A stretch of DNA of 64,000 nt from Chryseobacterium sp. FH2 (GTDB lineage Bacteria > Bacteroidota > Bacteroidia > Flavobacteriales > Weeksellaceae): NCBI RefSeq assembly GCF_001045455.1, contig NZ_LFNE01000015.1, forward strand, positions 1-64,000, written 5' to 3'. The notes under the pieces were generated by a model, which saw nothing but the letters and a program-made list of their open reading frames with translations, made no database searches and was not told where the DNA came from. Made by a program: the position numbers and the translations under genes. Of the stretch, positions 45,558 to 54,897 are shown piece by piece (the stretch's first letter is position 1; each line of letters starts with the position of its first letter).

Positions 45558-46511
45558 ATGAGTTGGTTTAAGAATATTTTCAAAAAGGAAGAGAAAGAAA
45601 CCTTAGATAAAGGATTGGAAAAATCCAGTCAGGGTTTTTTTGAAAAAATGACAAAAGCCGTAGTAGGCAAAAGCAAAGTAGATGATGAAGTACTTGATGA
45701 TTTGGAAGAAGTGCTGATTGCATCCGACGTAGGCGCGTCTACAACCATCAAAATCATAGAAAGAATTGAAGAGCGTGTTGCCAAAGATAAATATGTCAGT
45801 GTAAATGAATTAGATAATATTCTTCGTGAAGAGATTTCCGGGCTTTTGCTTGAAAATCCGCATGCGGGAACAGGAAATATTGACAGTTCCAAGAAGCCTT
45901 ATGTAATCATGGTAGTTGGAGTAAATGGTGTTGGAAAAACCACTACTATCGGAAAACTTGCCTACCAATTTAAATCTGAAGGAAGAAAAGTGGTTTTAGG
46001 CGCCGCAGACACCTTTAGAGCAGCAGCCGTTGACCAATTAACAATCTGGAGTGAAAGAGTCGGTGTCCCTATTGTAAAGCAGGATATGGGCTCTGACCCG
46101 GCTTCCGTAGCTTTTGATACGGTACAAAGCGCAGTAGCTCAGAATGCTGATGTTGTTATCATTGATACGGCAGGAAGGCTTCACAATAAGATTAATCTGA
46201 TGAACGAGCTCTCAAAAATCAAAAGAGTTATGCAAAAAGTAATTCCTGATGCCCCTCATGAGATTTTATTGGTTCTTGATGGCTCTACCGGACAGAATGC
46301 TTTTGAGCAGGCAAAACAATTTACCGCAGCTACCGAAGTAAATGCTTTGGCAGTAACGAAACTGGACGGGACAGCTAAAGGAGGTGTTGTAATTGGTATT
46401 TCAGACCAGTTTCAGATTCCCGTGAAATATATTGGGGTTGGTGAGAAGATGCAGGATTTACAATTGTTTAATGGTACAGAATTTGTTGATTCTTTTTTCA
46501 AAAAAAGATGA
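45558..46511 (+). CDS. ftsY: Signal recognition particle receptor FtsY
   Basis: 317 residues. The SRP receptor GTPase that docks ribosomes making membrane proteins. A short N domain (about residues 1-105) is followed by the NG GTPase: G1 GVNGVGKTTTIGKLA, the DTFRAAAVDQL insertion, G3 DTAGRLHNK, G4 TKLDGTAKGG and the closing GVGEKMQDLQLFNGTEFVDSFF. It lacks a long acidic A domain, as is usual in this phylum. Confidence 0.97.
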   Translation: MSWFKNIFKKEEKETLDKGLEKSSQGFFEKMTKAVVGKSKVDDEVLDDLEEVLIASDVGASTTIKIIERIEERVAKDKYVSVNELDNILREEISGLLLENPHAGTGNIDSSKKPYVIMVVGVNGVGKTTTIGKLAYQFKSEGRKVVLGAADTFRAAAVDQLTIWSERVGVPIVKQDMGSDPASVAFDTVQSAVAQNADVVIIDTAGRLHNKINLMNELSKIKRVMQKVIPDAPHEILLVLDGSTGQNAFEQAKQFTAATEVNALAVTKLDGTAKGGVVIGISDQFQIPVKYIGVGEKMQDLQLFNGTEFVDSFFKKR

Positions 46512-46583
46512 TTTTAATCATGTTTTTCTTTAAATTAGTAAAAACAAATTGATTTAAATATTAACAATTAAAAATTTGCAACT

Positions 46584-46844
46584 ATGGGATTTATAACATG
46601 GATCATATTCGGCCTTATTGCCGGAGCAATCGCAAAAATGATTATGCCTGGTAACCAGGGAGGCGGATGGCTGATTACCATTATTCTGGGAATTTTAGGA
46701 GCCTTTATAGGAGGTGCAATCGGAGTGTATGTACTTCATTGGGGAGATGTTACTTCTTTCTGGAACTTCAGAAGCTGGATTCTGGCAATCGGTGGGGCTT
46801 TAATTCTCCTTTGGATATACGGAATGGCTACCAGAAAAAGCTAA
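46584..46844 (+). CDS. GlsB/YeaQ/YmgE family stress-response membrane protein
   Basis: 86 residues with three predicted membrane helices and the family pattern GFITWIIFGLIAGAIAKMIMPGNQGGGWLITIILGILGAFIGGAIG. Inner-membrane protein, often induced by stress; its molecular job is unknown. Monocistronic, with a strong terminator downstream. Confidence 0.94.
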   Translation: MGFITWIIFGLIAGAIAKMIMPGNQGGGWLITIILGILGAFIGGAIGVYVLHWGDVTSFWNFRSWILAIGGALILLWIYGMATRKS

Positions 46845-46860
46845 AATTTAAACAAAATAA

Positions 46861-46893
46861 AACGCCGGATTTGAAAATTTCAAATCCGGCGTT
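46861..46893. terminator. Bidirectional terminator glsB-like / sppA
   Basis: AACGCCGGATTTGAAA and its exact complement TTTCAAATCCGGCGTT around one A: a perfect 16-bp stem between convergent genes. Confidence 0.92.
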
Positions 46894-46914
46894 TCTTTGT
46901 ATAATATAATTTAG

Positions 46915-48669
46915 TTAGTCAATTTTTATTTGATAAGGCATTTCCATTTTTACCTCAGACTTTAGCTTCTCATCTGTAATCTGTTCCAAGATCTCATAAT
47001 TAGCTTTTCCAATTTTATTTTTAATAAGTTTTGCAGAAATATCGTCTTGATCCAAATCTTTGAATATTTGTTCAAACTTAGACATTCTCTTAGGATAAGA
47101 AGATACGTTATAAGATTTCAGACCAGCTTTTTGTGCTGCATACTTCACAGCATCGTTTAAGGTTCCCAATTCATCTACCAAACCTATTTCTTTAGCTCTT
47201 ACTCCACTCCATACTCTACCACCGCCAATGTTATCAATCTGTTCAAAAGTTTGCTTTCTGTTTTGAGTTACAAAATGTACAAACCTTTTATAAGTACCTT
47301 CAACACTTCTTGTAATCTGGGTAACTCCATAAGGAGTAAGACCGTTTAAGCTTGAGTAATATGCTGAGTTTGCGTTGGTAGCAACAATGTCCGAACGAAC
47401 ACCATTTTTGTTAGCAATATCTTTAAAATAAGGCATCACTCCAAAAACTCCGATAGAACCTGTAAGTGTGTTTGGCTCGGAATAAATTTTGTCAGCAGCC
47501 ATTGCAATATAATACCCTCCCGAAGCGGCATAATCCCCAAAAGAAACGATAAGTGGTTTTTTCTTTTTTAATTTTTGAAGCTCAAATAAAATTTCATCCG
47601 ATGCATTTGCGCTTCCACCAGGAGAATTAATTCTGAAGACAACCGCTTTCACTTTATCATTTTCCTGCAAGTCTTTAATGTATTTCACATATTTATCAGA
47701 GAATATATCATTATACTTATCTCCATTATATATAGATCCGGATGCATATAGAATAGCCACTTTATCTCCTGATTTATCATCACCGGAGAAAGATTTAATA
47801 TAATTTGACAAAGAAATCTTATTTAATTTGTCTTTTTCTTTCAGCGCTAATTTTGTTTTAAGAAGATCATCATATTCGCTTTTCTGCGCTAATTTATCCA
47901 CAAGCTTGTATTGTAAGCTCTGTTCAGGAATCATTCCGTATAAACTATCAACTACAGTTCTGAATTGAGCACTGTCAATTTTTCTGGATGCAGCCATTTT
48001 CATGGACGTATTTTTCCAGATATCATTTAATAATGTACTTAGCTGCTCTTTATTCTCAGGGGAAATTTCGTTTCGCAAGAAAGGTTCAACAGCAGACTTG
48101 AATTTTCCATGACGGATAACTTCAATCCCAATACCATATTTATCGGCAAAATCTTTAAAGAAAGTAACCTCGGTAGCCAGCCCCTTCAGCTCAATCATTC
48201 CTGCGGGATGAAGAAAATATTTTTCAGCAACGGAGCCCAGATAGTAAGAACTTTGCGAAACACCATTTCCATAGGCATAAACAAACTTTCCGCTTTTCTT
48301 AAAATCTTCTAAAGCATTTCTAATATCATCGATTTGCGTAAGTCCTGCATTAATGTTATCAGCTTCGATACTTATACCTTTAATATTGTCATCCGTTTTT
48401 GCTTTATTGATAGCTTCAAGAACTTCATAAATCAAGACATTTTTATTTTGATTGCCAATATTAAAAATATCATTTTCTTCCTGTGTCGGGCTATCAATAA
48501 TATTTGTATTTAAATTAATCGTCAACACCGAATTCTTTTTTACCGAAACAGATTTGTCATTACCCATCGTACTAAAGACAAGCATCATAATGAAAAAGAC
48601 AAAAAACACAGCGCACAATATCACAATTGCAACTATATTTGCCAGTACATTTTTAAAGAAACTTTTCAT
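46915..48669 (-). CDS. sppA: Signal peptide peptidase SppA, 67K type
   Basis: 584 residues from the ATG at 48669 (MKSFFKNVLANIVAIVILC, membrane anchor). A serine-lysine protease of the periplasmic face that degrades signal peptides. Two tandem protease domains: Lys of VIRHGKFKSAVEPF in the first half and Ser of YAASGGYYIAMAADKIY in the second, with NSPGGSANASDEI between them. It is divergent from folK with only 21 bases between the two starts, so each promoter must lie inside the other gene. Confidence 0.93.
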   Translation of the reverse strand: MKSFFKNVLANIVAIVILCAVFFVFFIMMLVFSTMGNDKSVSVKKNSVLTINLNTNIIDSPTQEENDIFNIGNQNKNVLIYEVLEAINKAKTDDNIKGISIEADNINAGLTQIDDIRNALEDFKKSGKFVYAYGNGVSQSSYYLGSVAEKYFLHPAGMIELKGLATEVTFFKDFADKYGIGIEVIRHGKFKSAVEPFLRNEISPENKEQLSTLLNDIWKNTSMKMAASRKIDSAQFRTVVDSLYGMIPEQSLQYKLVDKLAQKSEYDDLLKTKLALKEKDKLNKISLSNYIKSFSGDDKSGDKVAILYASGSIYNGDKYNDIFSDKYVKYIKDLQENDKVKAVVFRINSPGGSANASDEILFELQKLKKKKPLIVSFGDYAASGGYYIAMAADKIYSEPNTLTGSIGVFGVMPYFKDIANKNGVRSDIVATNANSAYYSSLNGLTPYGVTQITRSVEGTYKRFVHFVTQNRKQTFEQIDNIGGGRVWSGVRAKEIGLVDELGTLNDAVKYAAQKAGLKSYNVSSYPKRMSKFEQIFKDLDQDDISAKLIKNKIGKANYEILEQITDEKLKSEVKMEMPYQIKID

Positions 48670-48690
48670 AAAATCAATCATTTTTACAAT

Positions 48691-49113
48691 ATGTCGCAAC
48701 ATAAGGTCATTTTGTTACTAGGAAGTAATCTTGGAGACAAAAAAAAAAATATCGAAACTGCCCTCAAAAAAGTCAATGAAAAGGGAATTGATATATTAAA
48801 GATTAGTGAATTTTTAATATCAGAGCCTGTAGAATTTGCCAGTTCCAATATTTTTTGTAATATTGCATCATTAATATCCACAAGTCTTTCACCTATTCAA
48901 CTGCTTGATTTTGTTAAAAGTATTGAATTTGAAATGGGGAGAATTAATGATTCAAAAGCTACTGGAGGATACACTGACAGAGTAATAGATATTGATATCA
49001 TTACATATGATGAATTAAATTTCGTCTCAGAAAGGCTGGAAATACCTCATAAAAAACATTTGTTTGAAAGAGAATTTTCCAAAATGTTATTAAAAGATTT
49101 AAATAAAACATAA
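48691..49113 (+). CDS. folK: 2-amino-4-hydroxy-6-hydroxymethyldihydropteridine diphosphokinase
   Basis: 140 residues. It adds pyrophosphate to the pterin in folate synthesis. Motifs: VILLLGSNLGDKKKNIETAL, SEPVEFASSNIFCNI, and the signature RVIDIDIITYDELN with HKKHLFEREF. Some normally strict positions differ slightly (for example GGYTDRVIDIDI in place of PRTLDLDI). Ten bases ahead of the first OmpA-like gene. Confidence 0.93.
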   Translation: MSQHKVILLLGSNLGDKKKNIETALKKVNEKGIDILKISEFLISEPVEFASSNIFCNIASLISTSLSPIQLLDFVKSIEFEMGRINDSKATGGYTDRVIDIDIITYDELNFVSERLEIPHKKHLFEREFSKMLLKDLNKT

Positions 49114-49123
49114 AACATATTGT

Positions 49124-50236
49124 ATGAAATTAGGTTTATTATTATTGGCCGCTTTGCCTATTGCTACTTATGCTCAGGACAGTATTGCAGTTAGTTCTAC
49201 GAACGAATATCCTAATACTTTTTCCTCAGGTTCTGCCAATGTTCAACCTTTCAACAACAAGACGAGAAGATTCAATGACTGGTCTGTCTCTATTGGTGGT
49301 GGAGGAGCGTTTATGGTTCACTCTGACCTTAGATCTATCTATGATAAAAAGGTAAATTGGGGCTATAATGCTTACGTAAGTATTGACAAGCAAATTTCCC
49401 ACACTTTTGGATTAAGCCTTATCTATCAAAGAGGTGAGACTACTCAAAAGGGTCAACTTGATGGTGCTGACGGACAAGTAGCTGGTGTAGCAACAGCAAA
49501 AACTAAGTATAATCAGATTGCTTTATTAGGAGATGTTAACTTTTCTAATATTTTAAGAAGAGTTGATAATCATTCTCCTTACAGATGGGCGCTTCATGGT
49601 TATGCAGGTATTGGTGTACAAGGGTATGATACATCTTTGTATGACAACAATGAGTATAGATACAGTGACTCTCCTAAAAGAGTTCCTTTATTTATTAAAC
49701 AAGATATTGATATTAATTCTCTTTACTATCAGTTTGGGTTAGGACTAAAATATAACGTCTCCAAACTTATTGACATTGAAGCCAGAACAATGTACATTAT
49801 CAGTGGTGATGATGAGTTTGATGGTGGCGGATGGGGAAGTCCTGGTGACTATAACACAGCTTCTGCAACATCTAAATATAATATGCTCAATAAGAGACGT
49901 TCTGATAATATGTGGACAGTCAATCTTGGATTATCATTCAAAATTGGAAAACATATGTCTCACCTGGCTTGGCATGATCCATTGCAAGAGGCTTATTATA
50001 GAGCCAGCGTACTAGAAAATGCCAGTACAGATCTTGTAGTGTGTGAGAAAGGAGATAATGATAACGACGGGGTTTGTGACGATTGGGACAGACAGCTTGA
50101 CACTCCTGCTGGTGCAAGAGTAGATGGCGCTGGTGTTGCTTTAGATATGGACCTTGATGGTGTTATCGATTTATATGACAAATGCGTTACTGTTCCCGGA
50201 CCGGTTGAAAATAACGGTTGCCCAACGAACAAGTAA
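49124..50236 (+). CDS. OmpA-like barrel protein lacking the OmpA domain
   Basis: 370 residues with a signal peptide (MKLGLLLLAALPIATYAQ). An outer-membrane beta-barrel (about residues 45-285) followed by a thrombospondin type 3 calcium-binding stretch (DNDNDGVCDDWDRQLDTPAGARVDG and DMDLDGVIDLYDKC). It ends at GPVENNGCPTNK where the paralogue at 50313 goes on into a peptidoglycan-binding OmpA domain. It therefore cannot anchor to the cell wall in that way. Tandem duplicate of the next gene. Confidence 0.88.
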   Translation: MKLGLLLLAALPIATYAQDSIAVSSTNEYPNTFSSGSANVQPFNNKTRRFNDWSVSIGGGGAFMVHSDLRSIYDKKVNWGYNAYVSIDKQISHTFGLSLIYQRGETTQKGQLDGADGQVAGVATAKTKYNQIALLGDVNFSNILRRVDNHSPYRWALHGYAGIGVQGYDTSLYDNNEYRYSDSPKRVPLFIKQDIDINSLYYQFGLGLKYNVSKLIDIEARTMYIISGDDEFDGGGWGSPGDYNTASATSKYNMLNKRRSDNMWTVNLGLSFKIGKHMSHLAWHDPLQEAYYRASVLENASTDLVVCEKGDNDNDGVCDDWDRQLDTPAGARVDGAGVALDMDLDGVIDLYDKCVTVPGPVENNGCPTNK

Positions 50237-50244
50237 AAAGGATT

Positions 50245-50270
50245 TTAAAATAAATAGAGGTTTATTTTAA
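50245..50270 (+). terminator. Inverted repeat between the two OmpA-like genes
   Basis: TTAAAATAAA-tagagg-TTTATTTTAA, a perfect 10-bp AT-only stem 9 bases past the stop. It may act as a weak terminator or protect the mRNA end. Confidence 0.5.
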
Positions 50271-50312
50271 CTTAAAACAAAATCATTTAATTAACTAAAT
50301 AAAAAATACACT

Positions 50313-51770
50313 ATGAAATTAAGTTTAGCAATTGTAGCATTTGCATTGGCTGTACCTACAGCTAGCTTTGCACAAGACTCAACGGCAGTTTCTTCAAATG
50401 GAGAATATCCAAATACATTTTCTTCAGGCTCTGCCAATGTCTCCCCGTTTACAAATAAATCGAAAAGATTTAATGACTGGTCTATTTCTGCCGGTGCAGG
50501 TGTACCGTTAATGCAGTCTTCAGATTTAACATCTATAAAGAATGGTAACGGAAAAAACCTTTTCGGTTATTCTGCATATATAAGTATTGATAAAGCAATA
50601 ACACATGCTTTCGGTTTGAAACTACAATATGACAGAGGTGAAACAAGACAAGGATGGTTTAATACAAAAGATCCGGTTCCTGCAAATTTACCTTATCAAC
50701 AAGTTGCTGCGAGAACACAATATGATGCGATTTCTATTTTAGGAGATATCAATTTTTCAAATCTATTGAGAAGAGTTGATAATCATTCTCCTTTCAGATG
50801 GGCGTTACATGGTTATGCAGGTGTTGGTACCATAGCTTATAGAGCCTATCAAAAAGATGCTTCAGGTCAAAAAATGGTAACAGAAGTAAAACCATTTAAA
50901 TTAGGTTCAATGTTTGCTCAGGCTGGTGCAGGTCTTAAATATAAAGTAAACAGAAGAATTGACATCGAAGGTAGATTAATGTATGTCATGACAGGAGATG
51001 ATGAGTTTGATGGAGGTGGAAACAAATATAGCGCTATCAATCAGCGTGAAGAGCAGGTTTCTGACAACTTCTTCAATGCTACTTTAGGTATCTCTTTAAA
51101 ACTAGGAAAGCACGAATCTCACTTAATGTGGCATGATCCACTTCAGGAAATTTATTATAAATTAGATGTTTTGGCTGACAAAAACCAAGATATTGAAGTT
51201 TGTAAGAAAGGAGATGCTGATAATGACGGGGTTTGTGATGATTGGGACAGACAGCTTGATACTCCTGCTGGTGCAAGAGTAGATGGTGCTGGTGTTGCTC
51301 TTGATACGGATTTAGACGGAGTAATCGATCTTTACGATAAGTGTGTAACTGTTCCTGGACCGGTTGAAAACCAAGGTTGTCCTACAACAGCTCCTGCAAC
51401 AGGAGGTCCTGTAGATGATCAAACAAGAACGCTTGAAGGAATTGAATTTGATTTGAATTCTGACAGAATTTTACCTTCTAACACCCCTATCTTGAATAAC
51501 GCTGTTAATTATATTAATTCTTCAGATGGTTCTTATACTGTAATCGGAGCTACCGACACAAGAGCTTCTGATGCTTATAACCAAAAGCTATCTGAAAGAA
51601 GAGCTAACAACGTGAAAAATTATTTGATCAAAAACGGTGTACAATCAGGAAAGCTTAATGCAATCGGTAGAGGTGAAAAAGACCTTAAATACCCAGAGTG
51701 TGACCCAGCTACTAAATGTCCTGAATGGAAAAACAGAGCAAACAGAAGAGTTTACTTTGAAGCTAAATAA
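50313..51770 (+). CDS. OmpA family outer-membrane protein
   Basis: 485 residues: signal peptide, beta-barrel, thrombospondin type 3 repeats (DADNDGVCDDWDRQ, DTDLDGVIDLYDKC) and a C-terminal OmpA domain (GIEFDLNSDRILPSNTPILNNAV, then DTRASDAYNQKLSERRANNVKNYLI and RRVYFEAK). The Asp and Arg that hold diaminopimelate (TDTRASD, LSERRA) are present. It links the outer membrane to peptidoglycan. Paralogue of the gene at 49124. Confidence 0.95.
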   Translation: MKLSLAIVAFALAVPTASFAQDSTAVSSNGEYPNTFSSGSANVSPFTNKSKRFNDWSISAGAGVPLMQSSDLTSIKNGNGKNLFGYSAYISIDKAITHAFGLKLQYDRGETRQGWFNTKDPVPANLPYQQVAARTQYDAISILGDINFSNLLRRVDNHSPFRWALHGYAGVGTIAYRAYQKDASGQKMVTEVKPFKLGSMFAQAGAGLKYKVNRRIDIEGRLMYVMTGDDEFDGGGNKYSAINQREEQVSDNFFNATLGISLKLGKHESHLMWHDPLQEIYYKLDVLADKNQDIEVCKKGDADNDGVCDDWDRQLDTPAGARVDGAGVALDTDLDGVIDLYDKCVTVPGPVENQGCPTTAPATGGPVDDQTRTLEGIEFDLNSDRILPSNTPILNNAVNYINSSDGSYTVIGATDTRASDAYNQKLSERRANNVKNYLIKNGVQSGKLNAIGRGEKDLKYPECDPATKCPEWKNRANRRVYFEAK

Positions 51771-51795
51771 ATAATAAATTATTTTAAATTATATA

Positions 51796-51822
51796 AAAGT
51801 CACGCCTTGCGTGGCTTTTTTT
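51796..51822 (+). terminator. Terminator of the OmpA gene
   Basis: AAAGTCACGC-CTT-GCGTGGCTTT followed by TTTT; one T-G pair in the stem. Confidence 0.85.
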
Positions 51823-51850
51823 GTTGTAATACTTTCCTTACTTTTACTCC

Positions 51851-53752
51851 ATGATTTCCTCACACGATTTTCAAAAACTCAAGTATGAAACCCTAAAACA
51901 TTTTTGGGGGTATGATAATTTCAGAGACTCTCAGGAAGAAATTATTGATTCCATAATTTATGGAAAAGATACTCTTGCTCTTTTGCCAACCGGAGCGGGA
52001 AAATCTCTTTGCTATCAGCTTCCGGCTTTATTGAAAGAGGGAGTTTGTCTTGTCATTTCTCCTCTTCTTGCTTTAATGAAAGACCAGGTTAATCAACTTA
52101 AATTTCATCAAATTGAAGCTGAATATTTATCTTCAGAACTGGATGATTATGATGCTGAAGTTATTTATAGCAGATGTAAAGAAGGCCTTACTAAACTTCT
52201 ATATGTTTCCCCAGAAAGATTGACTAACACACAATTCTTACAAAATATAGAAGAAATTCAATTGTCTTTTATTGCTGTAGATGAAGCTCACTGTATTTCA
52301 GAATGGGGACAGGACTTTAGACCTAGTTATCAGAATATTAAGCAATTCAGAAAAAATAACCCGGAAATTGCCTGTCTTGCCTTGACTGCTACGGCTACAA
52401 CAAAAGTTTTAGAGGAAATTAAAACTAAATTAGAACTTAAAAGCCCTACCGTTTTTCAAAAAAGTTTCAAAAGGGGTAATATTAAAATTTTCACAGAAGA
52501 AGTTTCGGATAAGTATCAAAGAGTTTTCGATATTTTAAAATATACTACAAAATCGGGGATTATCTATGTAAGAACCAGAAAAGATGCGGAACAGCTCACT
52601 GAATTTTTACATCAAAAGCACCTGAAAAATGTTGATTTTTTTCATGCCGGATTAACAACAAAAGAAAAAAATACCCGCCAAAATGCTTGGAATAACAGTA
52701 ATCAAAATGTTCTAATTTCTACAAATGCCTTTGGAATGGGGATAGATAAAGATAATGTGCGCTTTGTTATTCACTTCTCCCCTTCTCCTTCCATCGAAAA
52801 CTATTATCAGGAAATCGGGAGAACTGGACGGGACGGCAAAAAAAGTTTCGCATTTCTTCTTTGGAATAAACAGGAAATATTAAATTTTGACCAAATTTTA
52901 AAAAATCAAATTCCTAATAAAACAGAATTTTTAAAAATTATCACTTATCTCTATTCTATTTTTCAGGTTGCAGAATATGAATTGCCAGAGAAGGTATTTC
53001 AATTGAATATGGCCGGGATACAAAATTTCACAAAATATTCAAAGGCTAAGATTAATAATGTCTTGACATTCCTTCATAATCAGGAAATCATTTATTTTAA
53101 TGACAATAAAACGCTGTCATCTTTGGAGCTTTTAATGAAAAGTGATGAAATTGATCAGCTGCCACAGAAAGATGCATATTTTATTGAGCTTTTGCTTCGC
53201 TCAATTTCCGGAATTGCAACTCACAAAGTAATGTTCAGCGAACAGCAGCTAAGTAAAAAAATCGAAGTAAGTGCTCATATAATTAAAGAAAGACTTAAAG
53301 AGCTCCAACAGAAAAATTATATTGAATATATAGACGGTGCTTTATCCAGTATAAAATTTTTAAAACCTAGGGACGAAAGAGTTATCAATAATGCTTACTG
53401 GAAGCTTTTTGAGCACATTCAAAAAAATAAAATTCAAAAATGGGAGGAAATGAAGTTTTATATTGAAGACAATCAATATTGTAAAATGAAACTTATTCTT
53501 TCTTATTTTGGAGAAAAAAATACGAAGAATTGCGAGAACTGCTCAGTTTGCGAAAAAAATAAACAGTCTGTTTTCGGAAAAAATATTTCATTAGAAATTA
53601 TCAATGTTTTGTCTAAAAAACCCGCAACTGTAGAAGAGCTTTCAATTCAATTGACTTATCACCCTAAAGATAATATTCTTGAAAATTTAATTTATCTTCT
53701 CGACTCAGGAAAAGTAAAAATGTTGAATTTCAGAACTTATGCGCTGGCATAA
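51851..53752 (+). CDS. RecQ family ATP-dependent DNA helicase
   Basis: 633 residues, a 3'-5' DNA helicase for repair and recombination. Walker A LLPTGAGKSLCYQLP (about residues 45-59), DEAH box AVDEAHCISEWGQDFRPSY, motif III LTATAT and motif VI QEIGRTGRDGK are present. A zinc site is seen late (CENCSVCEKN) with the RQC-like region. No clear HRDC domain. Housekeeping, not part of a defence cluster here. Confidence 0.93.
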   Translation: MISSHDFQKLKYETLKHFWGYDNFRDSQEEIIDSIIYGKDTLALLPTGAGKSLCYQLPALLKEGVCLVISPLLALMKDQVNQLKFHQIEAEYLSSELDDYDAEVIYSRCKEGLTKLLYVSPERLTNTQFLQNIEEIQLSFIAVDEAHCISEWGQDFRPSYQNIKQFRKNNPEIACLALTATATTKVLEEIKTKLELKSPTVFQKSFKRGNIKIFTEEVSDKYQRVFDILKYTTKSGIIYVRTRKDAEQLTEFLHQKHLKNVDFFHAGLTTKEKNTRQNAWNNSNQNVLISTNAFGMGIDKDNVRFVIHFSPSPSIENYYQEIGRTGRDGKKSFAFLLWNKQEILNFDQILKNQIPNKTEFLKIITYLYSIFQVAEYELPEKVFQLNMAGIQNFTKYSKAKINNVLTFLHNQEIIYFNDNKTLSSLELLMKSDEIDQLPQKDAYFIELLLRSISGIATHKVMFSEQQLSKKIEVSAHIIKERLKELQQKNYIEYIDGALSSIKFLKPRDERVINNAYWKLFEHIQKNKIQKWEEMKFYIEDNQYCKMKLILSYFGEKNTKNCENCSVCEKNKQSVFGKNISLEIINVLSKKPATVEELSIQLTYHPKDNILENLIYLLDSGKVKMLNFRTYALA

Positions 53753-53901
53753 AATATTCTGATATCATTTCAAAGAGAAATCTATTTAATCAATCAGTGA
53801 TATACAAAATAATATTTCAGATCTCTCACTCCACCGTGTTTCGTCCTGATGACACATATATTTTAATTTTTCAATCTTTAAATATTTAAATCAACAAAGA
53901 T

Positions 53902-53909
53902 TATCTTTG
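53902..53909 (+). promoter_or_regulatory. fmt -7 box (TATCTTTG), leaderless candidate
   Basis: TATCTTTG ends 4 bases before the fmt ATG (53914). A transcript starting 5-8 bases after the box would begin at or next to the ATG. Confidence 0.5.
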
Positions 53910-53913
53910 TACC

Positions 53914-54861
53914 ATGAAATCATTGAAAGTCGTTTTTTTAGGAACTCCGGAGTTTGCGAAAACTTCTTTGGAGGCTATTTATCAATCACATCATGAAGTG
54001 GTAGGCGTTGTAACGGTTGCTGATAAAGCAAGCGGGCGCGGACAAAAAATTAATCAATCGCCGGTAAAAATATTTGCGGTAGAAAATAATCTTCCTGTCT
54101 TTCAACCTGAAAAATTGAGGAATCCTGAATTTCTGGAAGAACTAAGAAAATTAAATGCCGATGTTTTTGTGGTAGTTGCTTTCAGAATGATGCCTAAAGT
54201 TCTTTTTGAAATGCCAAAAATGGGAACTTTCAATCTACACGCTTCACTTTTACCTGATTACAGAGGGGCAGCTCCGATTAATTTTGCAGTGATAAACGGC
54301 GAAGAAAAATCTGGTGCGACCACCTTCTTTATCAATGAAAAAATTGATGAAGGTAATATTTTACTTCAGGAAGAACTTGCTATTTTACCTGATGAAAACG
54401 CAGGAAGCCTTCATGACAGATTAATGGAAATGGGTGCTAAACTGGTTGTAAAAACCCTTGACGGTTTGGCGGAAGGTTCTATCTCAGAAAAACCTCAGCC
54501 CAACGTGGAACATCCCAAAAATGCTTTTAAAATTTTCAAAGAGGACACAAAAATTGACTGGACAAAAAATTCAAAAGAAGTTCATCAGTTTATTTTGGGA
54601 ATGTCGCCCTACCCGGCTGCTTTCACAATGTTAAAAATCGGAGAAGAGGAAAAAGGATTAAAAATATTTGGTGGAAAATTTGAAGTCTCAAATCATAAAA
54701 AACCTGCCGGAAGTTTAGAGATTTCAAAAAATGATTTTAAAATATTCACGAAAGATGGTATATATTTTCCTCTGGAACTTCAGTTGGAAGGAAAAAAACG
54801 AATGAATACCAAAGATTTCCTGAATGGTTTCAGAAATTTCGACGAAATAAAAATGGCTTGA
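53914..54861 (+). CDS. fmt: Methionyl-tRNA formyltransferase
   Basis: 315 residues. It formylates the initiator Met-tRNA. VVFLGTPEFAKTSLEAI at the N-terminus, the catalytic Asn-His-Asp region NLHASLLPDYRGAAPI and INEKIDEGNIL are present, followed by the C-terminal tRNA-binding domain. The stop codon lies in the loop of a terminator hairpin. Confidence 0.97.
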   Translation: MKSLKVVFLGTPEFAKTSLEAIYQSHHEVVGVVTVADKASGRGQKINQSPVKIFAVENNLPVFQPEKLRNPEFLEELRKLNADVFVVVAFRMMPKVLFEMPKMGTFNLHASLLPDYRGAAPINFAVINGEEKSGATTFFINEKIDEGNILLQEELAILPDENAGSLHDRLMEMGAKLVVKTLDGLAEGSISEKPQPNVEHPKNAFKIFKEDTKIDWTKNSKEVHQFILGMSPYPAAFTMLKIGEEEKGLKIFGGKFEVSNHKKPAGSLEISKNDFKIFTKDGIYFPLELQLEGKKRMNTKDFLNGFRNFDEIKMA

Positions 54862-54878
54862 TAAATCAAGCCATTTTT
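54849..54878. terminator. Bidirectional terminator fmt / ribB
   Basis: AAATGGCTTGAT-AA-ATCAAGCCATTT followed by TTATTTT; a perfect 12-bp stem that includes the fmt stop codon. Confidence 0.88.
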
Positions 54879-54897
54879 ATTTTAATCAGTCAATTTA

